Positions 1 to 12,782 of a stretch of DNA of 64,000 bases are shown one piece after another. The notes below the pieces were generated by a model. It was not told where the DNA came from. It saw only the letters and a program-made list of their open reading frames with translations, and did no database searches. A program made the position numbers and the translations under genes. This DNA is from Dolomedes plantarius (Eukaryota; Arthropoda; Arachnida; Araneae; Dolomedidae), in the NCBI GenBank assembly GCA_907164885.2, contig OU015500.1, positions 52,465,033 to 52,529,032 of the forward strand. Direction: 5' to 3'. Every line of letters starts with the position of its first letter. Position 1 is the first letter of the stretch.

Positions 1-719
1 TATCGGATCATGTGCTGGCCAGACGAATACATTTAAATAATTATTTGTTGACGGTAGTCGCGAATTTGATTTTAAATAATTAGTAATCCATTGTACTGGA
101 AATTGTTTTAATTTTCGAACGGTTGCCAAAATGTTACCGTTATTTTTTTTTAAATAGTCTGAATTTCATACTGTATCAATAAATTAATTTTCATACAGCT
201 TGTTAAATCTAATTAATCCTGAATATAATGAGGTAAATTTATTCATTTATATTTCTACTTGAAATGACTATTAACTGCTGACCTTCGCAAAACAAACTTT
301 TAAATTCCCCATTATTGCTTTGGATGATACAACTTCCAAAATTCAACTATCTTTCTTCAAATACCAAAGTATTTAATACAAACACATAGAAGACATCCAA
401 CACGTGCGTTGGATATTTACCTGTTTTCTGCAATCTTCTATAAAGGAACCAATCAGTTTATGCATTTTTGAAATCGTTATATAGGGCCATAACATTTTCT
501 CCTGTTAGTCGTAAGTGTATAAAAGCGGGAAAAATATTGCTTACCTTCTAAAAGTGCAAACAATAAAACTGGAAACTAAAAATGACAACCTCAAAGTATT
601 AAACTCTCTTGCAACTAGGAGTTATCGAATTAATGTAAGCGCTGCTTAAAGATGATACGGGCTTACACAATTGAAGACGATGACATCATCGCAAAGCAAA
701 GTTGTATAATATTGTAAAG

Positions 720-1715
720 TATATGTATCAGCAGTCCTACAGCTGCAGTAAAATGGATGTCGAATTAGCTCTTGTAGAGGTATTCGCAAACTGTTGGAGT
801 GACTGGCACAAAGATGTGATAATTGGTGGGAGGTTTGAGAGTGCCTCTGTAACTAAAACGGCAGAAATTTTCTATGTATCGCGAGGCAGATTATAAGAGA
901 TATTGAAACAGTTACAAAAAGGAACAAAGTGTCACTTCTGTATACAAAGTGTTCCGAAGGTGTCAGGGAGGGGGTAACGAAACTTGGTACAGTCTGTATG
1001 TCGAAAACATGAGACTACAGTACAGAAAACAACAGAAAAGGTGAATATGAGGAATAATGATCATGCTTAAGAAATAACAGTCCGTCGTAAGTTGTTTAAA
1101 GCGGATATTTATGGACGTGCTGCAATCAGAAGCTCCTCATGACATACACCAATGTAAGGAAACATGCCGGATGGTACCACGAACATTAAAAACTGGTATT
1201 TACATTACTAGTAACCATGTAATTGGATGAATCGAGCTTCCCATTGTTTCCTACCACTGGTAGAGTGTATGTTTGATAACACTTTACGAAGCACACCATC
1301 CCGTTTTTTGGTGCCAATTACTAGGCATGACTTCATGCTAGGGTGCTACTCTTGGCACTCGTCTCTTAGCACTTTGGCACGCTTGGCACTCTTGGCTTCT
1401 CTTAGCCCTCTGTATGAACCTAAACTGATCTTCAACTTCTTGTGATATCGGGAATATATGAATCATTCTCACGGACCACATGCATCTTACGGTGCAGGCG
1501 TTACGTCTTAACGACCAGCCGTGTACTAAAGATGATAAGGCACCCGTGCACATTGAAAGACTTGTGACAATGGGAATAAAAGATCATGAGATGAGATATA
1601 CCATCCACCCTAGCCACTTGAAACGTCTGACCATAACGTTGTTGAACATTTGGAGGGAAATGTTCGAGTTATCTCCGTCTAACATAGTTGTTACTGTTAG
1701 ATCAAATGTTGCATG
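720..1715 (+). pseudogene. Tc1-like transposase, heavily decayed
   Basis: Fragments of a Tc1/mariner (Tc1 branch) transposase appear in order but in shifting frames. Near 800-890 there is GGRFESASVTKTAEIFYVSR (helix-turn-helix N-terminus). Near 1080-1130 TVRRKLFKADIYGRAAIR-like sequence is visible, the typical second DNA-binding motif. At 1226 DESSFPLFPTTGRVYV marks the first catalytic region, and near 1535-1660 DKAPVHIERLV and IWREM match the second and third catalytic blocks. Many stops and frameshifts make it inactive. A CTTGGCACTC-type low-complexity insertion disrupts the middle (1340-1400). Terminal inverted repeats were not located, so the ends are approximate. Confidence 0.75.
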
Positions 1716-2084
1716 ATGAATACAGTGTCCATTACACATCGAATTCCTCCTGTTTTGCAAGTCAAATGTAGTACTCCAATTTATTACTTTAAAAATACTG
1801 CAAAAATGCAAGATTTTAGTTCATTTTGATAATCTCTGATACAAAAAATTTTGAAAAAGAGTTAAACAAACTTGTGTATTTGTAAAGTAATCTGTGGTGC
1901 TAAATAAGTTTAGAAATTACTTGCATCCTATGGTGTGGCTTAGATTCAAAACGTTGCTATTTGAAACTGGTCCTACCAAAATCTCCCTACCTTTAACACT
2001 TTAAGAAAATTCAATGTTCCCTTTTCACAACGTGACCAGATTTATAACGTGACCATATTCCCAACGTGACCAGATTTACTTTAT

Positions 2085-2420
2085 GAATGGGCTCAAGGTA
2101 GCCTTGTGGTAACGCTCTGGGATTTGGTGTTGAGGGTGCTCTGGTCGAATCCCGACAAGCCCCATTAAATATGTCTGGCCTAGCCCGAATATGGGCTCGT
2201 TAAATCCGTAGACCGGAAAGTTTCTCTATGAGGTCAGAGAGAGTGGGAGAGGGTACGATCCCTCAGATGTCACCCCTAAGGGTTATCGGTCAAAATTGAG
2301 GTGTCAATTAGCTAAGACGGACTCCGACCCTTGTGGTGCCGCATAAACCGGAGCCACACAATTCAGCCCGAAGCCTATATGGACCTGGTCTGGAATTTCC
2401 AGCTAGGGGGCATTTGAAAC
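2085..2420 (+). mobile_element. tRNA-derived SINE
   Basis: A GC-richer patch in AT-rich intron DNA. It begins with RNA polymerase III-type promoter boxes: TAGCCTTGTGG (A-box-like, 2099-2109) and GGTCGAATCCC (B-box-like, 2143-2153), about 44 bp apart as in tRNAs. A non-tRNA body of roughly 260 bp follows. The clover-leaf is not intact, so it is a SINE and not a tRNA gene. The ends are estimated. Confidence 0.65.
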
Positions 2421-2875
2421 AACACAACATAACTTGATGATACTCTCACTCTCACACTCTCTGGCAAAGAATGAAATTCACTGTGCAATTTTCCAAAATT
2501 TCTCAAACTAGTATATTAGAGTTAAAAATTATCATATATTTGTAACTAATTCTCTGTACTTTGCATATCAATTGGTCCTATTTCTAGTGGCTAAAACCTT
2601 TTTAAACAGTTGCGTCCTCTAAATGCGTTAATGGAAATTTTCGCATTATGGCTTAACTGTATTTAAGCCTTCCCAAGTATATTATTAGTGCATTCAATGA
2701 TATATTTAAAATGTGTTATTAATTTTTTGCAGCGCAATTTTCATTGTGACATTACATGATTACAAACAGTTAAAAGTGATTAGATAAATGATATAAAAGG
2801 AATCTATTTTACCAATTATGCCACTGATTTAATGACTGACAATGTTATTGACATTTTACTTGGTTTCTCTTTTAG

Positions 2876-3064
2876 ATTTTATAAAGGGCCAAATTTTTCT
2901 AGGTGAAACCGCTGGTGGACCAGTAACAGTTCCAGGTTCAGAAACTACCCTCACGGTCCGTGGACTGAAACCGAAAACTCGTTACTTCTTCAGAGTGAAG
3001 TGTGAGAACATGCTGGGTGAGAGCCAGTTTGGGGCAGAAGTGGCTGCTACGACCCTGGAAGAAC
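2876..3064 (+). CDS. Dscam: Dscam exon: second half of FNIII-1
   Basis: This 189 nt exon begins and ends in phase 1 and encodes 62 whole codons. It is the C-terminal half of a fibronectin III domain: the L-x-P-x-T-x-Y tyrosine-corner pattern is at residues 30-36 (LKPKTRY), followed by FFRVKCEN and GESQFGAE, the usual F-G hairpin of Dscam FNIII-1. The acceptor is a pyrimidine run ending in TTTTAG. Two donors overlap: GTAGGT at 3065, which keeps phase 1 and joins to the next exon as EEPPRN, and GTAGAG four bases later, which breaks the frame; I chose the first. The first half of the domain is outside the window, so the domain number is inferred from its place before FNIII-2. Confidence 0.88.
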
Positions 3065-4390
3065 GTAGGTAGAGACTTTTCTGTCCTCATTCCATAGTCC
3101 GGGACAGAAAGTGTAAATTTCTCTATATGTGTTATTGATATATTTGTGAAGTGTTAATTGTAATTTTAAAAGTATTTTATTATTTACACCCTATCGAAAG
3201 TAATTAATTAACAGTTTATCTACCACTTTTCAAGTTGTTCAAAACTGAGGTAACATATCATAATACAATCATTTTGAAAAATTATGACCAGGATTACTTC
3301 AAATAAAACTGAACTATTTAACTATACCGCAAGAGATATTCTCCAGGAAACAGAAAAAAATAAAAATTAATTTATAGTTGCTGAATTGCATTGCAATACG
3401 TCAAATATTAACTTTACACTGTTACAAGCATTGTGAGTCAATATGAGATGGTATTATTCTAGCAAATAAAATGAAATGTTATCTTAACTTTTAAACTATA
3501 AAATATTTAAAGTTAGATTTTAGAACTCTGGAAGACTTTCGGATCCGTTTTATAACATCCTTAAGCTCCAAACTTTAAAAATCTGCTAATTATGAAATAT
3601 ATTTAAAATTTAGCATTTATATCGAGCTACGAAAGGAATCAATGAATTAAAAGACGAAGAATAAAATGCAATCTATTTACATTTATCCATTAGAGATGCA
3701 GCGTATGGTTTATTTATCCTTTAAACTTTATTTCATTTTTATTTATAGCATTATATTTAATGATATATACCAGCTTATTAATTTGATATACAATTTGGTT
3801 TGAAAGGTTCTAATTATACGGATTCTTTTTCTTATTACGACAAATTTTAAATTATGCACCTCATCTTTTAATTTAACTATGAAAAATAAAAATTTCATTC
3901 AAAGCCCGCATCTGTATCTAGTTTAAAATTATTATTGGTTTATTGGTTTAAGAAAGAGGAGAAAAAGTTAATAAATTTTGAGAATACTTAACATCATTGC
4001 TTTCAATAAAAGATACCAGATCCACAATTCAATATATTATGTATTCTTCAAGAATAATGCCCACGTTTGAATTCCTAGTATTATATTTAACTTTGTGTCT
4101 GCATGTTTTCATTACAGCTGAAATCTGGTTTCGAAAAAAGCGTTGAATGTTTTTCAATTTAACATTGATATCTTCAGATAAAAGTAATTACAGGTGATAA
4201 TAAAATAAAAGTTCATTTTTTTAGTGTCTAGAAACTTAAGCTACATGTATATCGGAATTTCTTCTCTAATTGCTGTGAAAATAAAGACAGATAATATATC
4301 ACCAATCTGGAAATTAACAGACGGGAAGTATTATATGTATATAAGAGATGCTAATCAAAGATAAACCTATACAAGAAAGTATCTATAAGA

Positions 4391-4795
4391 GTGACATTAC
4401 ATTAGAAGCCCTTTTTAAAGATGACGGTGCCTTGGTGATATTAAAAAGACAAACAAAAATTATGTTTGCGTAGGACACGTGCTTTGGAAACCTGCTTCCA
4501 ACATCGAGAGAGAAAATATCTTCCACATAGTTCGGTCACTTCGCTTTGTTTTAGCTGATCATCAACTCTTATTCTCACACTGAAGTTCTCTCAGTGAAGA
4601 GTGACGTTACATTAGAAGCCATTTTTAAAGAAAACGGTATCTCGGTGATATTCGAAAGATAAACAAATATTATTTTTGCGTCGGACACGTGCTTTGGAAA
4701 CTCACTTCTAACATCGAGAGAGAAAAAATTCTGCCACGTAGTTCTGTCACTTCTCTTTGTTTTAGCGATCATCCACTCTTATTCTCACAGTAAGC
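4391..4795. repeat. Tandem duplication, 210 bp period
   Basis: Two adjacent copies start at 4391 (GTGACATTACATTAGAAGCC) and 4601 (GTGACGTTACATTAGAAGCC). They share the block GACACGTGCTTTGGAAAC and the tail CGATCATC.ACTCTTATTCTCACA-like sequence. Divergence of roughly 10-15% by eye indicates an old duplication. A minus-strand ORF here is incidental. Confidence 0.85.
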
Positions 4796-5914
4796 AGTGG
4801 CATTTCCTAAACATATATACCCTTTTTTAACCGAAACTATGGTCTTCAGATTTGATTAGAATCCTATGAAAGCGATTTAGGAGCCATGAAAGACTTTTTA
4901 TTTTAAGTACTTCATTATGAAATAATGAACATAATTCACATGTATAGACAGACAGTAAGTACAGTCAGATTTTTAAATTGCAAATTTATTCACCGTAATG
5001 CATCTATAGTTGCTGTAAGTCGTATTTCTAAAAGCTAAGTAGTGAAAGGTTTTACATGTAGTTATTAATATAATGCGTGGAGATAAAATTTCTATATATC
5101 TCAAAGTCTGTAACGTAGGCTTTGAGAGTCTAGAATTTAGTTCAGTATTCCGGTTAATTTGAGAAGAGATTTGTCTTCGGCGATACCGTAACATATTTGT
5201 TGCTTTCCAATAATTTTTTTAAGAAAGTCCGTGAGTAATTCTGTAATGAAGTAGTGCTATAAACGTTCATTGGGAAACTTTTAGGATTATATTTGCAACC
5301 CTTAGAGGGTAGAAACATTTCTTGGAACACCATTAGTTTAGATAATCCTTTGATAATGATGGCTGTCAAAAGAACCCAGCTTGTAAGTTTACAAACGAGT
5401 TTAACGGTCAAGCGATGAGAAAAAAAATAAACCATATGTATGTATGTTACTAAGAAACCAAAAAATTGACTTCAGTAAAAAGAATCATAAAGATACCATG
5501 AATGATCTGCTAACTGCTTTCTCTTCAGCCATCTTAACGTGTCACTGAAAACCGCAATGCGTACGACTGTTTCAGTGTAATTAAAGATTAACGGTGATTC
5601 CGTAAATGCGCTAAGTACACCAACGAACATTGACTTTTGATGATTCTCAATTAAATCCTAATACTTTCTTCATTACAACAAGCACTAATTCAAATCAATC
5701 ACATAAACTTAATCAATAATTACCATTAATTCCTATCATAGTTATTATACATTCATAATCAACTATTCATATGAATTTATACACAACTCACTTTACTTTA
5801 AAAAGTATAAAAAAATCTCATTTTACGAGTTACCACCTATTAATCTTTTAACTTTCGTTGTGACATTACATCGCTATCGCGGTCTATATATGTTATCACG
5901 TTATATGAACAGTT

Positions 5915-7060
5915 ACCCATATGAGAAGTAATGATGGTAAATATGAAGAGGAAAAAGGGACGTTACCTTTGCAGACGATTGTTGTATCACCTTTGTTTAT
6001 GGACACCGGGCACTTGGCTATGTTGGACGTTGGACGCACTCGGCACTGGAAACCGAGGCACACTCATAATAAGGAACAGGGCTCCATCGGTTGTTGCACG
6101 CTCTCAGTACTGGAAACTGCTGCACACTCATAATTGGGTACCGGGCTCCATTGTGCTTCGTACATTTTCTAGCTGGATTGATACCACTTCTGTCTCTAAC
6201 TTCTAACTACTCTTTTTCACTTTTTTCTATCTTTTTTCATAGTCTTTTTCTCTTATTTATTCTGGTCACGGATCTTCCATTCCCATTGCCCATTGCCCGT
6301 ATTATCCTCATCTCATTTCAATTAGTTCGTGGTTGTCTCTTTTCTATCCCTTTTCAACAATGCGCTTCATGGGCGGGATTTATAAAAATGTCCCGCTTCC
6401 TTTACTTATCCCATGCTCAGCTCAACACGACCATGGTGGTTTCTTTTATAGCTATCATAAATTTATGGCTTCCCATTCTCTTTTCTTCCTTCGTTGCAAC
6501 TCATTCTTCAGATTCACCTATTCCTTTTTATCTTATAATTTTATTTCTTCGTGCCCAATCTTCTATACGTAGTAGTTTTGATTTATTATTGGTTTTTCTC
6601 CCCTCTACTGCTTTTATTGCTAGTCTTTTTGCTTCCTTTCCCTGTTTCTTTCTTATATTGTGGAATTATTTTACTTCGTCCCGTAACTTTCAACTCTCCT
6701 GCCCTTGGCCTTGACGCTATTGTCATATCCCTATGACATACATACGGCTAGGACGCCGTTCAAGACTGGTTCTGTAGATAACCATGGACGTTCATCGCTC
6801 ATGGTACCCAAAATCTAGTGAAGTGCTGGGCACTTGCTTGAAACGGCAAGACAACTTCATGTAGCTCATACATCACTATCACTTCCCGTATGTTCACAAA
6901 TTGAAACCAACTAATCATTACAGAAAAAAAAGTTTCCCATTCATTTGGGCCACCTTTATATACCCAGTGAGTTAGCTGGGGGGAAGGAACACCTATGCGG
7001 ATTTCTGAAAATTTCCACCGGTGAATGACAAAGCGCAGTCAACAAGCTCACTTTGGATCG
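5915..7060. repeat. Probable dispersed repeat with pyrimidine-rich core; family unknown
   Basis: This patch is compositionally unlike the flanking intron. It starts with two diverged copies of a ~64 bp unit (around 6040 and 6104; shared GCACACTCATAAT and GGGCTCC). A strongly C/T-rich + strand run (6190-6720) follows, then a more balanced tail containing GACGCCGTTCAAGACTGG. A 207-codon open frame across the pyrimidine run is leucine/phenylalanine/serine-rich and looks compositional. No reverse transcriptase or transposase motif is recognisable. A retroelement untranslated region is possible but unproven. Confidence 0.4.
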
Positions 7061-7528
7061 AACCATTGTCTATCATGAAATGTGGTACAACATTTACAGC
7101 GGAAGAAGGTGACAAAATGCATTCAGAATTGCATTTTGTCAAAATACTGTAGTCAATGTATTAAACAAGTCTTAGTAACAAAAATTTTGGGTGACTTAAA
7201 TAATAAAGATTAAATTCTGAATTTCATATTTTGATGAAACTACTTTGACTTTGGATGATTTTTTCCTTCAAAAGTGCATTAATTGATCATTGTAAATTTT
7301 AAGAACATTCTATAATGCACTTCAGCAGATTGAAGAATTTATGAATCCATCTATGCCAGCGTTTCCCGATGACTTGAGCTTGAAGTAGAATAGCTGAAAT
7401 AAAGAGTTCAGACAAAATAATTTATCAATCTTTAATCGTGTTAACATGTTTGGGTGTTAAATTAATACAGTAATTATGAACGATGAGTATTTCTTTCTTT
7501 TTCCCGAATGCATTTTTCTTTTCCATAG

Positions 7529-7599
7529 CACCTCGTAATTCTCCGGAAGACGTTAGGGCTGTTACTTTGTCCTCGAGGGCTGTGAATGTTACATGGAAG
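7529..7599 (+). CDS. Dscam: Dscam exon: first part of FNIII-2 (strands A-B)
   Basis: A 71 nt exon that is too short to show as an open frame but is well supported. It has the acceptor TTTTCCATAG and the strong donor GTAAGT. With one base carried from the previous exon it reads PPRNSPEDVRAVTLSSRAVN followed by VTWK, the start of an FNIII domain: proline-rich linker, A and B strands and the core tryptophan of the B strand. It enters in phase 1 and leaves in phase 0, the only phase-0 junction in the window, matching a split directly after the core Trp-Lys. The remaining strands are 21.6 kb downstream. Confidence 0.9.
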
Positions 7600-7707
7600 G
7601 TAAGTTTTTAAATTATTATTATTTTGCTACTATTTATTTCCTTTTATTACTTGTATGATATAAATATACGTTTTGATGACCTTATGATGTATTCTTTCCT
7701 GCGTATT

Positions 7708-9744
7708 GGGGTGGGTCGATTTTTACTTAAAAAAAATTTTTTTTTTAAATTAAAATGTATTTATTCCCCCCCCCCCCCGCCCGGTCTTTGAAGTTTTTCC
7801 AAAAACGTAAAAAAAAAGCATTTTTTATTTATTTTTACATTTTTTTATTACCAAAAATTTTAACCGCCTGTAGTGGTAATAGTTGCATAGCAAAACCCGT
7901 CGTTTCTGAAACAAAATTTTAAATTAAAATATATTTAGTACGTAAAAATTTTATTTTTAAATTTTTTACGTACAAAAAATTTTAATCGCCTGTAGTGGAA
8001 ATTATTACATAGCAAGTCCCTTTGATTGTGAAAAAAAAATTTCATATTGTATCATATTTAAAGCCCGCGCTAGGCCAGCGAAATTTTTTTTGAATTTCCC
8101 GATAGATGGTGTGATTGTACTGCTCGGTTTCATAAAAAGTTTCATAAAAAAGTTTCAGAAAACAGTTTCATAAAAAATTCATGAGTATAAAGAAGTCTAC
8201 TTGAAAAACAAATGAATCTCCATAAATTAAATTAAGAAGGTTTAAAATTGATGCAAAATCTACACTGTTTGATATCTCAACATGTAAGTGTCATGAATTT
8301 TCATTGTGCACATGTGAGAATTCGAGAAATGTTCTGGTTTTGGAACAAGAATTTTCGAAGGACCAGAGATCTTGGACGGAAATGTATCTGGGGAATTTGT
8401 ATGCTAAAATCACTAGGGTGCTAAATCTTAGATTGGCAAGGAAAGCAATGGATGCTGAACGTGTGAATAAGCAAAAATCTGAAACTGAGATAAATAGCCA
8501 ACCTCAACAATGTGAAAGTATTATGGATGGTAGCTCTACTTCTGAAAGTGAAGATGATTTTTATTTTGATGAGGATTTTAAGCAAGTTGCTACATCTTCA
8601 AAAGAAGTGGGCAGCTCCAAAAGTGTATGCAAAAGTTTAGTTTCTCCCTAAAAGGGATCCTTCATGCACAGCTGGTACACAGAATCTTTGGGAATTATAC
8701 ACTACTCAAGATATCTGAGCGATGAGCTGAAATTAGTAGTGGATCCTGTAATGCAAATGAAGGATTTTATGGTCACAAAGAAAACCTGCCGATTGCCATG
8801 ATCACTGACAAACGATCCTATATTAGGAAATCAGGCTTCAGAAGAATCATGAAGGCTCGAACACTTCCCAATGAAACAACTTGCGATTTTGTCATTCCGC
8901 CTCTCAAATATCACGCAAACGACTGTGCAGAACTGATCAATTGGAAGAAATGTTCACTTACAGAACCTCCACTGACTAAACATATACCCAGTGCAGAAAT
9001 TGAGAAAAATAGCTGAAACAGGTGGCTTTATTGAAAGTAAGCTGTGGACTCTCATATGCCGTACACAAGATGTCGAAAGGGCAGTCAAGATAGTGTCAGA
9101 GGTATCCTCATCTGTCTGTGGAACAAAAAGTCGCGATGGCTTTATACATACAACATTGGCGTCTCGAAAGCTGATGCCAAACTTCGAAAATAAGGCAAAA
9201 TAAAAAGTGTAAGATTGCTATATCACTAAACAGGAAAAAAAAATGCGCCCATATTTGGTTGGGTGGGTGGGAGGATGCGGGAGTAATTCGAATGCTGCCA
9301 CCTCCTCGTGGTGAATTCTGGGATATTCTGCCATAATTTTCACAAAATAAGCAAAGAGCTGTTTTAACCCTTTGACACAGATGGGACATTGAGTTTAATG
9401 ACTTTTTAAAATATTTTTATTAAAAATTCTACTTTAAAGGGTTTAAATATCAAAATTTCTCTGTCCTATCGGGGGCTTTAAATATGATATGATATCAAAA
9501 TATTTTTTTTAAAAACAAAGGGTCTTGCTATGCAACAATTGCCACTACAGGCGGTTAAAATTTTTGATACATAATTTTTTTTTTAAAAAATGTATTTTTT
9601 TACATTTTTGGAGAAATTTCAAGGGCCGGGCGGGGCCTAAATATATTTTAATTAAATTTTTTTTCAAACATTTGATAGCAATGCACAGCTTTTCCCACCA
9701 CAGGCAATTTCGATTTTTAAAAAAAGTAAAAAAGACCCATCCTA
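7708..9744 (+). mobile_element. 2.0 kb terminal-inverted-repeat element with 9 bp target duplication; superfamily unassigned
   Basis: Identical 9 bp direct repeats CTGCGTATT flank it (7699-7707 and 9745-9753). The left end GGGGTGGGTCGATTTTTAC matches the reverse of the right end (TAGGATGGGTCTTTTTTAC). A subterminal motif related to CGCCTGTAGTGG followed by ATAGCAA occurs twice in + orientation on the left (~7866, ~7988) and twice inverted on the right (~9540, ~9690), arranged like transposase-binding sites. Inside are remnants of a protein (next entry). A 9 bp duplication suggests a Mutator- or Merlin-like mechanism, but no catalytic DDE block is visible, so it is probably a deletion derivative. 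Confidence 0.8.
8304..9201 (+). pseudogene. Broken element-encoded protein, function unknown
   Basis: Three + strand segments in different frames belong together. The first (8304-8648) starts MCTCENSRNVLVLEQEFSKD and has an acidic serine-rich stretch (SSTSESEDDFYFDEDF) near residues 78-93. The second (about 8760-9010) contains GHKENLPIAMITDKRSYIRK and AELINWKKCSLTEPPLTKHI. The third (about 9005-9201) contains TQDVERAVKIVSEVSSSVCG and SRDGFIHTTLASRKLMP. One extra A near 9003 explains the last frame change. The blocks resemble, from memory, an uncharacterised protein family repeated in invertebrate genomes; I cannot name it. The centre, where a transposase core would be expected, appears deleted. 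Confidence 0.55.
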
Positions 9745-10534
9745 CTGCGTATTTGTGTTTATCATGACTAAGGTGACATGAAAACTATCAATCTCTAGAA
9801 TCACGAAAGTGATCTAACGGGAATTACGGTTAAATAATAAATACTACTCTGTTAAAAATATCAAACTTTCAACAGCTGAATATATTATATGCATAAAATA
9901 AGTATTAGGATTCGCAGTTGCACATTTACTACTTTTGTCAAAATTTAGAGCTTAAACTATAGTGTTTCCTGTATATCTTCTTTCAACTTCTCCTTGCTTT
10001 TCCTACGCATGTTTTTGTATACCATCATCAGCATTTATAAAGGTGGGGCAATAAATAAATATTTTAGCTCTTTCGTTGTTTAATTTTTCCTGTGACGAGG
10101 GACGAGTTTACGACACAAAAGGATTTTACTTAGAGAAGCCTTTAAATACTGTTCCACTAATGGGTCATACATGTATCAGGCAGTGTGATATGAAATCCGT
10201 CTTCTCAGAAGTTTAATCGATTTCTCTTCCTCGATCTGCTGTTTCAGATGATTTAACCCTAGGATCCATCTTTGCTTTTAGCAGAAAGCAATCTGTTTGG
10301 CTTACCGCTTTATGTCTGTAATTAGCTAAATTCCTGTCTTATACTTTTTAATCCGTCTACTGGTAATAGCTTCTTTTGTGTATGACGTTATGGTAATGTG
10401 GTGCCGAGTAAATGCCAGGAAAAGTACTTGCTTTAGGAAATACTGTTTAGTAAATGAGAATAATTAAGCACTTTTTATAACCATACTAAATAAAACTGTC
10501 ATGTTTTCATACATTTTTTTTGTAGCTTTCAAGT

Positions 10535-10700
10535 CGCCAACATAGTTCAGTAGCTAGCATCGTTCTGTGGTGGGCTTGAGTTTGAATCTTAGATAAGGCG
10601 GGGAAGTCCCTGTACCATTCCCTCACAGGGAGCAATTTTAGTCCACCTACATGGTGCTCCCATAATAAAGTAGCCAACAAATTAGCATTGTCAATGGGTT
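10535..10700 (+). mobile_element. tRNA-derived SINE fragment
   Basis: A-box-like TAGTTCAGTAGC (10543) and B-box-like GAGTTTGAATC (10578) are spaced as in a tRNA promoter, followed by a body including a CCCTCACAGGGAG hairpin. The degenerate boxes argue for a decayed SINE and not a tRNA gene. Boundaries are estimated. Confidence 0.5.
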
Positions 10701-12782
10701 AATGTCTGCAGAAACGATTACCTGATACGCAGGAAAAAAATACTTTTTTCCATCACCTTAAAATTTAACTGGCTTGCTCAGACATCGAACGCGTTAAATC
10801 TTATTTCACGGCTGTAGTTTTGTACTACAAAACGAGGTATTCCATAGCGGTTTTCCCAGAGGAGATTTGCAGAATTTAGCGAAAAGTATCAGGTTTGATT
10901 CATATAAATAAAAATGGAATTTCTTCAAATGCTTCAGTAATGCAATACTAAAAGATAATGTGATCTGATTATTGGTAAAACAGATAGTTGAGGTAATGAA
11001 ATAATGCAATAGAACTCTATCAGAAAACATAAGATCATCTGTATATTAAATACTGTCATTATAATTTCAAGATTATTTGCCACATATATGGCCCATTATT
11101 TATTTTTAAAGAAAGATTTTTATTTGTGCTTTGAATTTATGATTGTTAAAAAGATGAAGAAGTCTTAAATTTTTTTAATTCAATCCTAATACCTTCGCTG
11201 ACTGCTTTCATAAGAGCCAATGATATACTTTTTGAATCCAATATAACACTCACCTCCGTAAATCTCTCTTTTCAATTGAAAAGGCAAGAAAAAAACATTT
11301 CTACGGCTTTTCGCAACATTTTAAAGTACTAAATATGGTATTTATCTAAGATAACATCAAATGGACTTTTTTTTTAAATAGTGCTGCAAGATGTGATGCT
11401 GACGTTTCCGTTCTGCAAGTCCACTTTAAAATGAAATAGAAGCCCTGTAAAAACTCTACAGTTTGATTTCTGGGAGCATTAAAGTATTTTTGTCTCGCCA
11501 TATAAAGAATATTTTATTTATTCAAAATGAAAAGAAAGATAAAATCAATTTATCCCTTGTTTACATTCACATCGTCAAAAACTTCTGCAACTGAAAACAA
11601 TAACGGGATTTTTGAAATTTTGTTCAAGCAGCGCTGTCTAGGTAAATATTTTCGGACTGTTCTGTATTTTGTTATTCTAGCTTTCCAGTTAAGTGGGGTT
11701 TTATGTATAATGATAAATAAATATATATATTCATATATCTTCCCATAACTCGATCGATGTTTGACTTAGATTATGTTATTAAATTACAAGTCTCAGTTTA
11801 GGGAAAACATTTTAAATTTAACAAAGACATGAAAATTCTTTTACAAGACAAAAGATCGCTAGGAAATAATGCTTGAATATAAATATTCTTACTTTCAAAT
11901 AAAAAGGTATACAATTACTCGCAACGAAGCTTATTGAATCAGTGGCAATATCTGATTTCAAAAGATATAAATTTTCTAAATAACATATGTTTATTTTTTA
12001 TAGAATGCTAAATCCTGTCACATATACATTTTGTGATAATTTTTGTACATTTATATAGTTTTTAAATCTAAGATAGATGTACATCTTTATTTAAATTTCT
12101 ATAATATTTTGTATGAGTATTGTATTAAGAATTTTATTAGTACAAACAGTGGCTTATGAAAAATTTACTTGCTTTCGCATGATGAAATTCAAGATTTTAA
12201 TAATAAAATTATATATAAAATACATTCAATGTTATCAAAAATATAAAAAAAACTACTGTGAAATTTAATTTTACTCTCCGAAGAACAGTTACTGAATAGA
12301 TCATTTTTAAAATATCTTAGCCTAATGAATTATTTATTAAATAAAAGCTCCTAATTTCATTTTGTTTCAATACATCCAATATTTAAAACCTCTCTTTTAT
12401 TCTGTCATGTCTATAAAACTAAAACTCAGACTTTAACAAACCGTATTTTAAAATAGTTAAACTATAAGGTAAAGAAGAGGTTTATTTGGAATAATATAAT
12501 GTACTGAAAAGATTCATATATGAGAAAAACCAGAAATCCCGTCAAAATTGGGCCAAAGGTTATCGAATTACGCTTTTAAGGTTGAAGTTTCTACAAGTGA
12601 TTTTTAAGGTTAAGTAATATTTAGAGTAGCATTTTTTTTTCCGATGGACTATTATAAAATTGCTATTAATTGTCATTCCTACTCTGCTACACAGTAAAAA
12701 TGCTACCCGTTCCAGGGTGTAAAGATTCTGGGTAGCTGGTTTATTTAGGTTGTGCAGAAATGAATGACATAGATGTTGTCAC

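Larger units (their letters stand above)
1..2875 (+). other. Intron upstream of the FNIII-1 second-half exon
   Basis: It holds a Tc1-like pseudogene and a tRNA-derived SINE, listed separately. Just before the SINE the short motif AACGTGACCAGATTTA recurs about three times (2029-2078). The other stretches, 1-700 and 2420-2870, are AT-rich and I see nothing coding in them. The exon for the first half of FNIII-1 must lie upstream of the window. Confidence 0.7.
3065..7528 (+). other. Intron between FNIII-1 and FNIII-2 exons
   Basis: It contains a 210 bp tandem duplication and a GC-richer repeat-like patch (5915-7060), listed separately. The stretches 3065-4385, 4800-5910 and 7070-7520 are AT-rich with short chance ORFs only; nothing further recognised. 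Confidence 0.6.

Noticed and set aside
3069..3074. Alternative donor GTAGAG four bases after the chosen one
   Set aside because: It would leave the exon in a phase incompatible with the exon at 7529.
6091..6714. 207-codon + strand ORF, among the longest in the window
   Set aside because: It runs through a C/T-rich tract and translates to leucine, phenylalanine, serine and isoleucine in low-complexity runs, with overlapping ORFs in other frames. No domain or splice context supports it.
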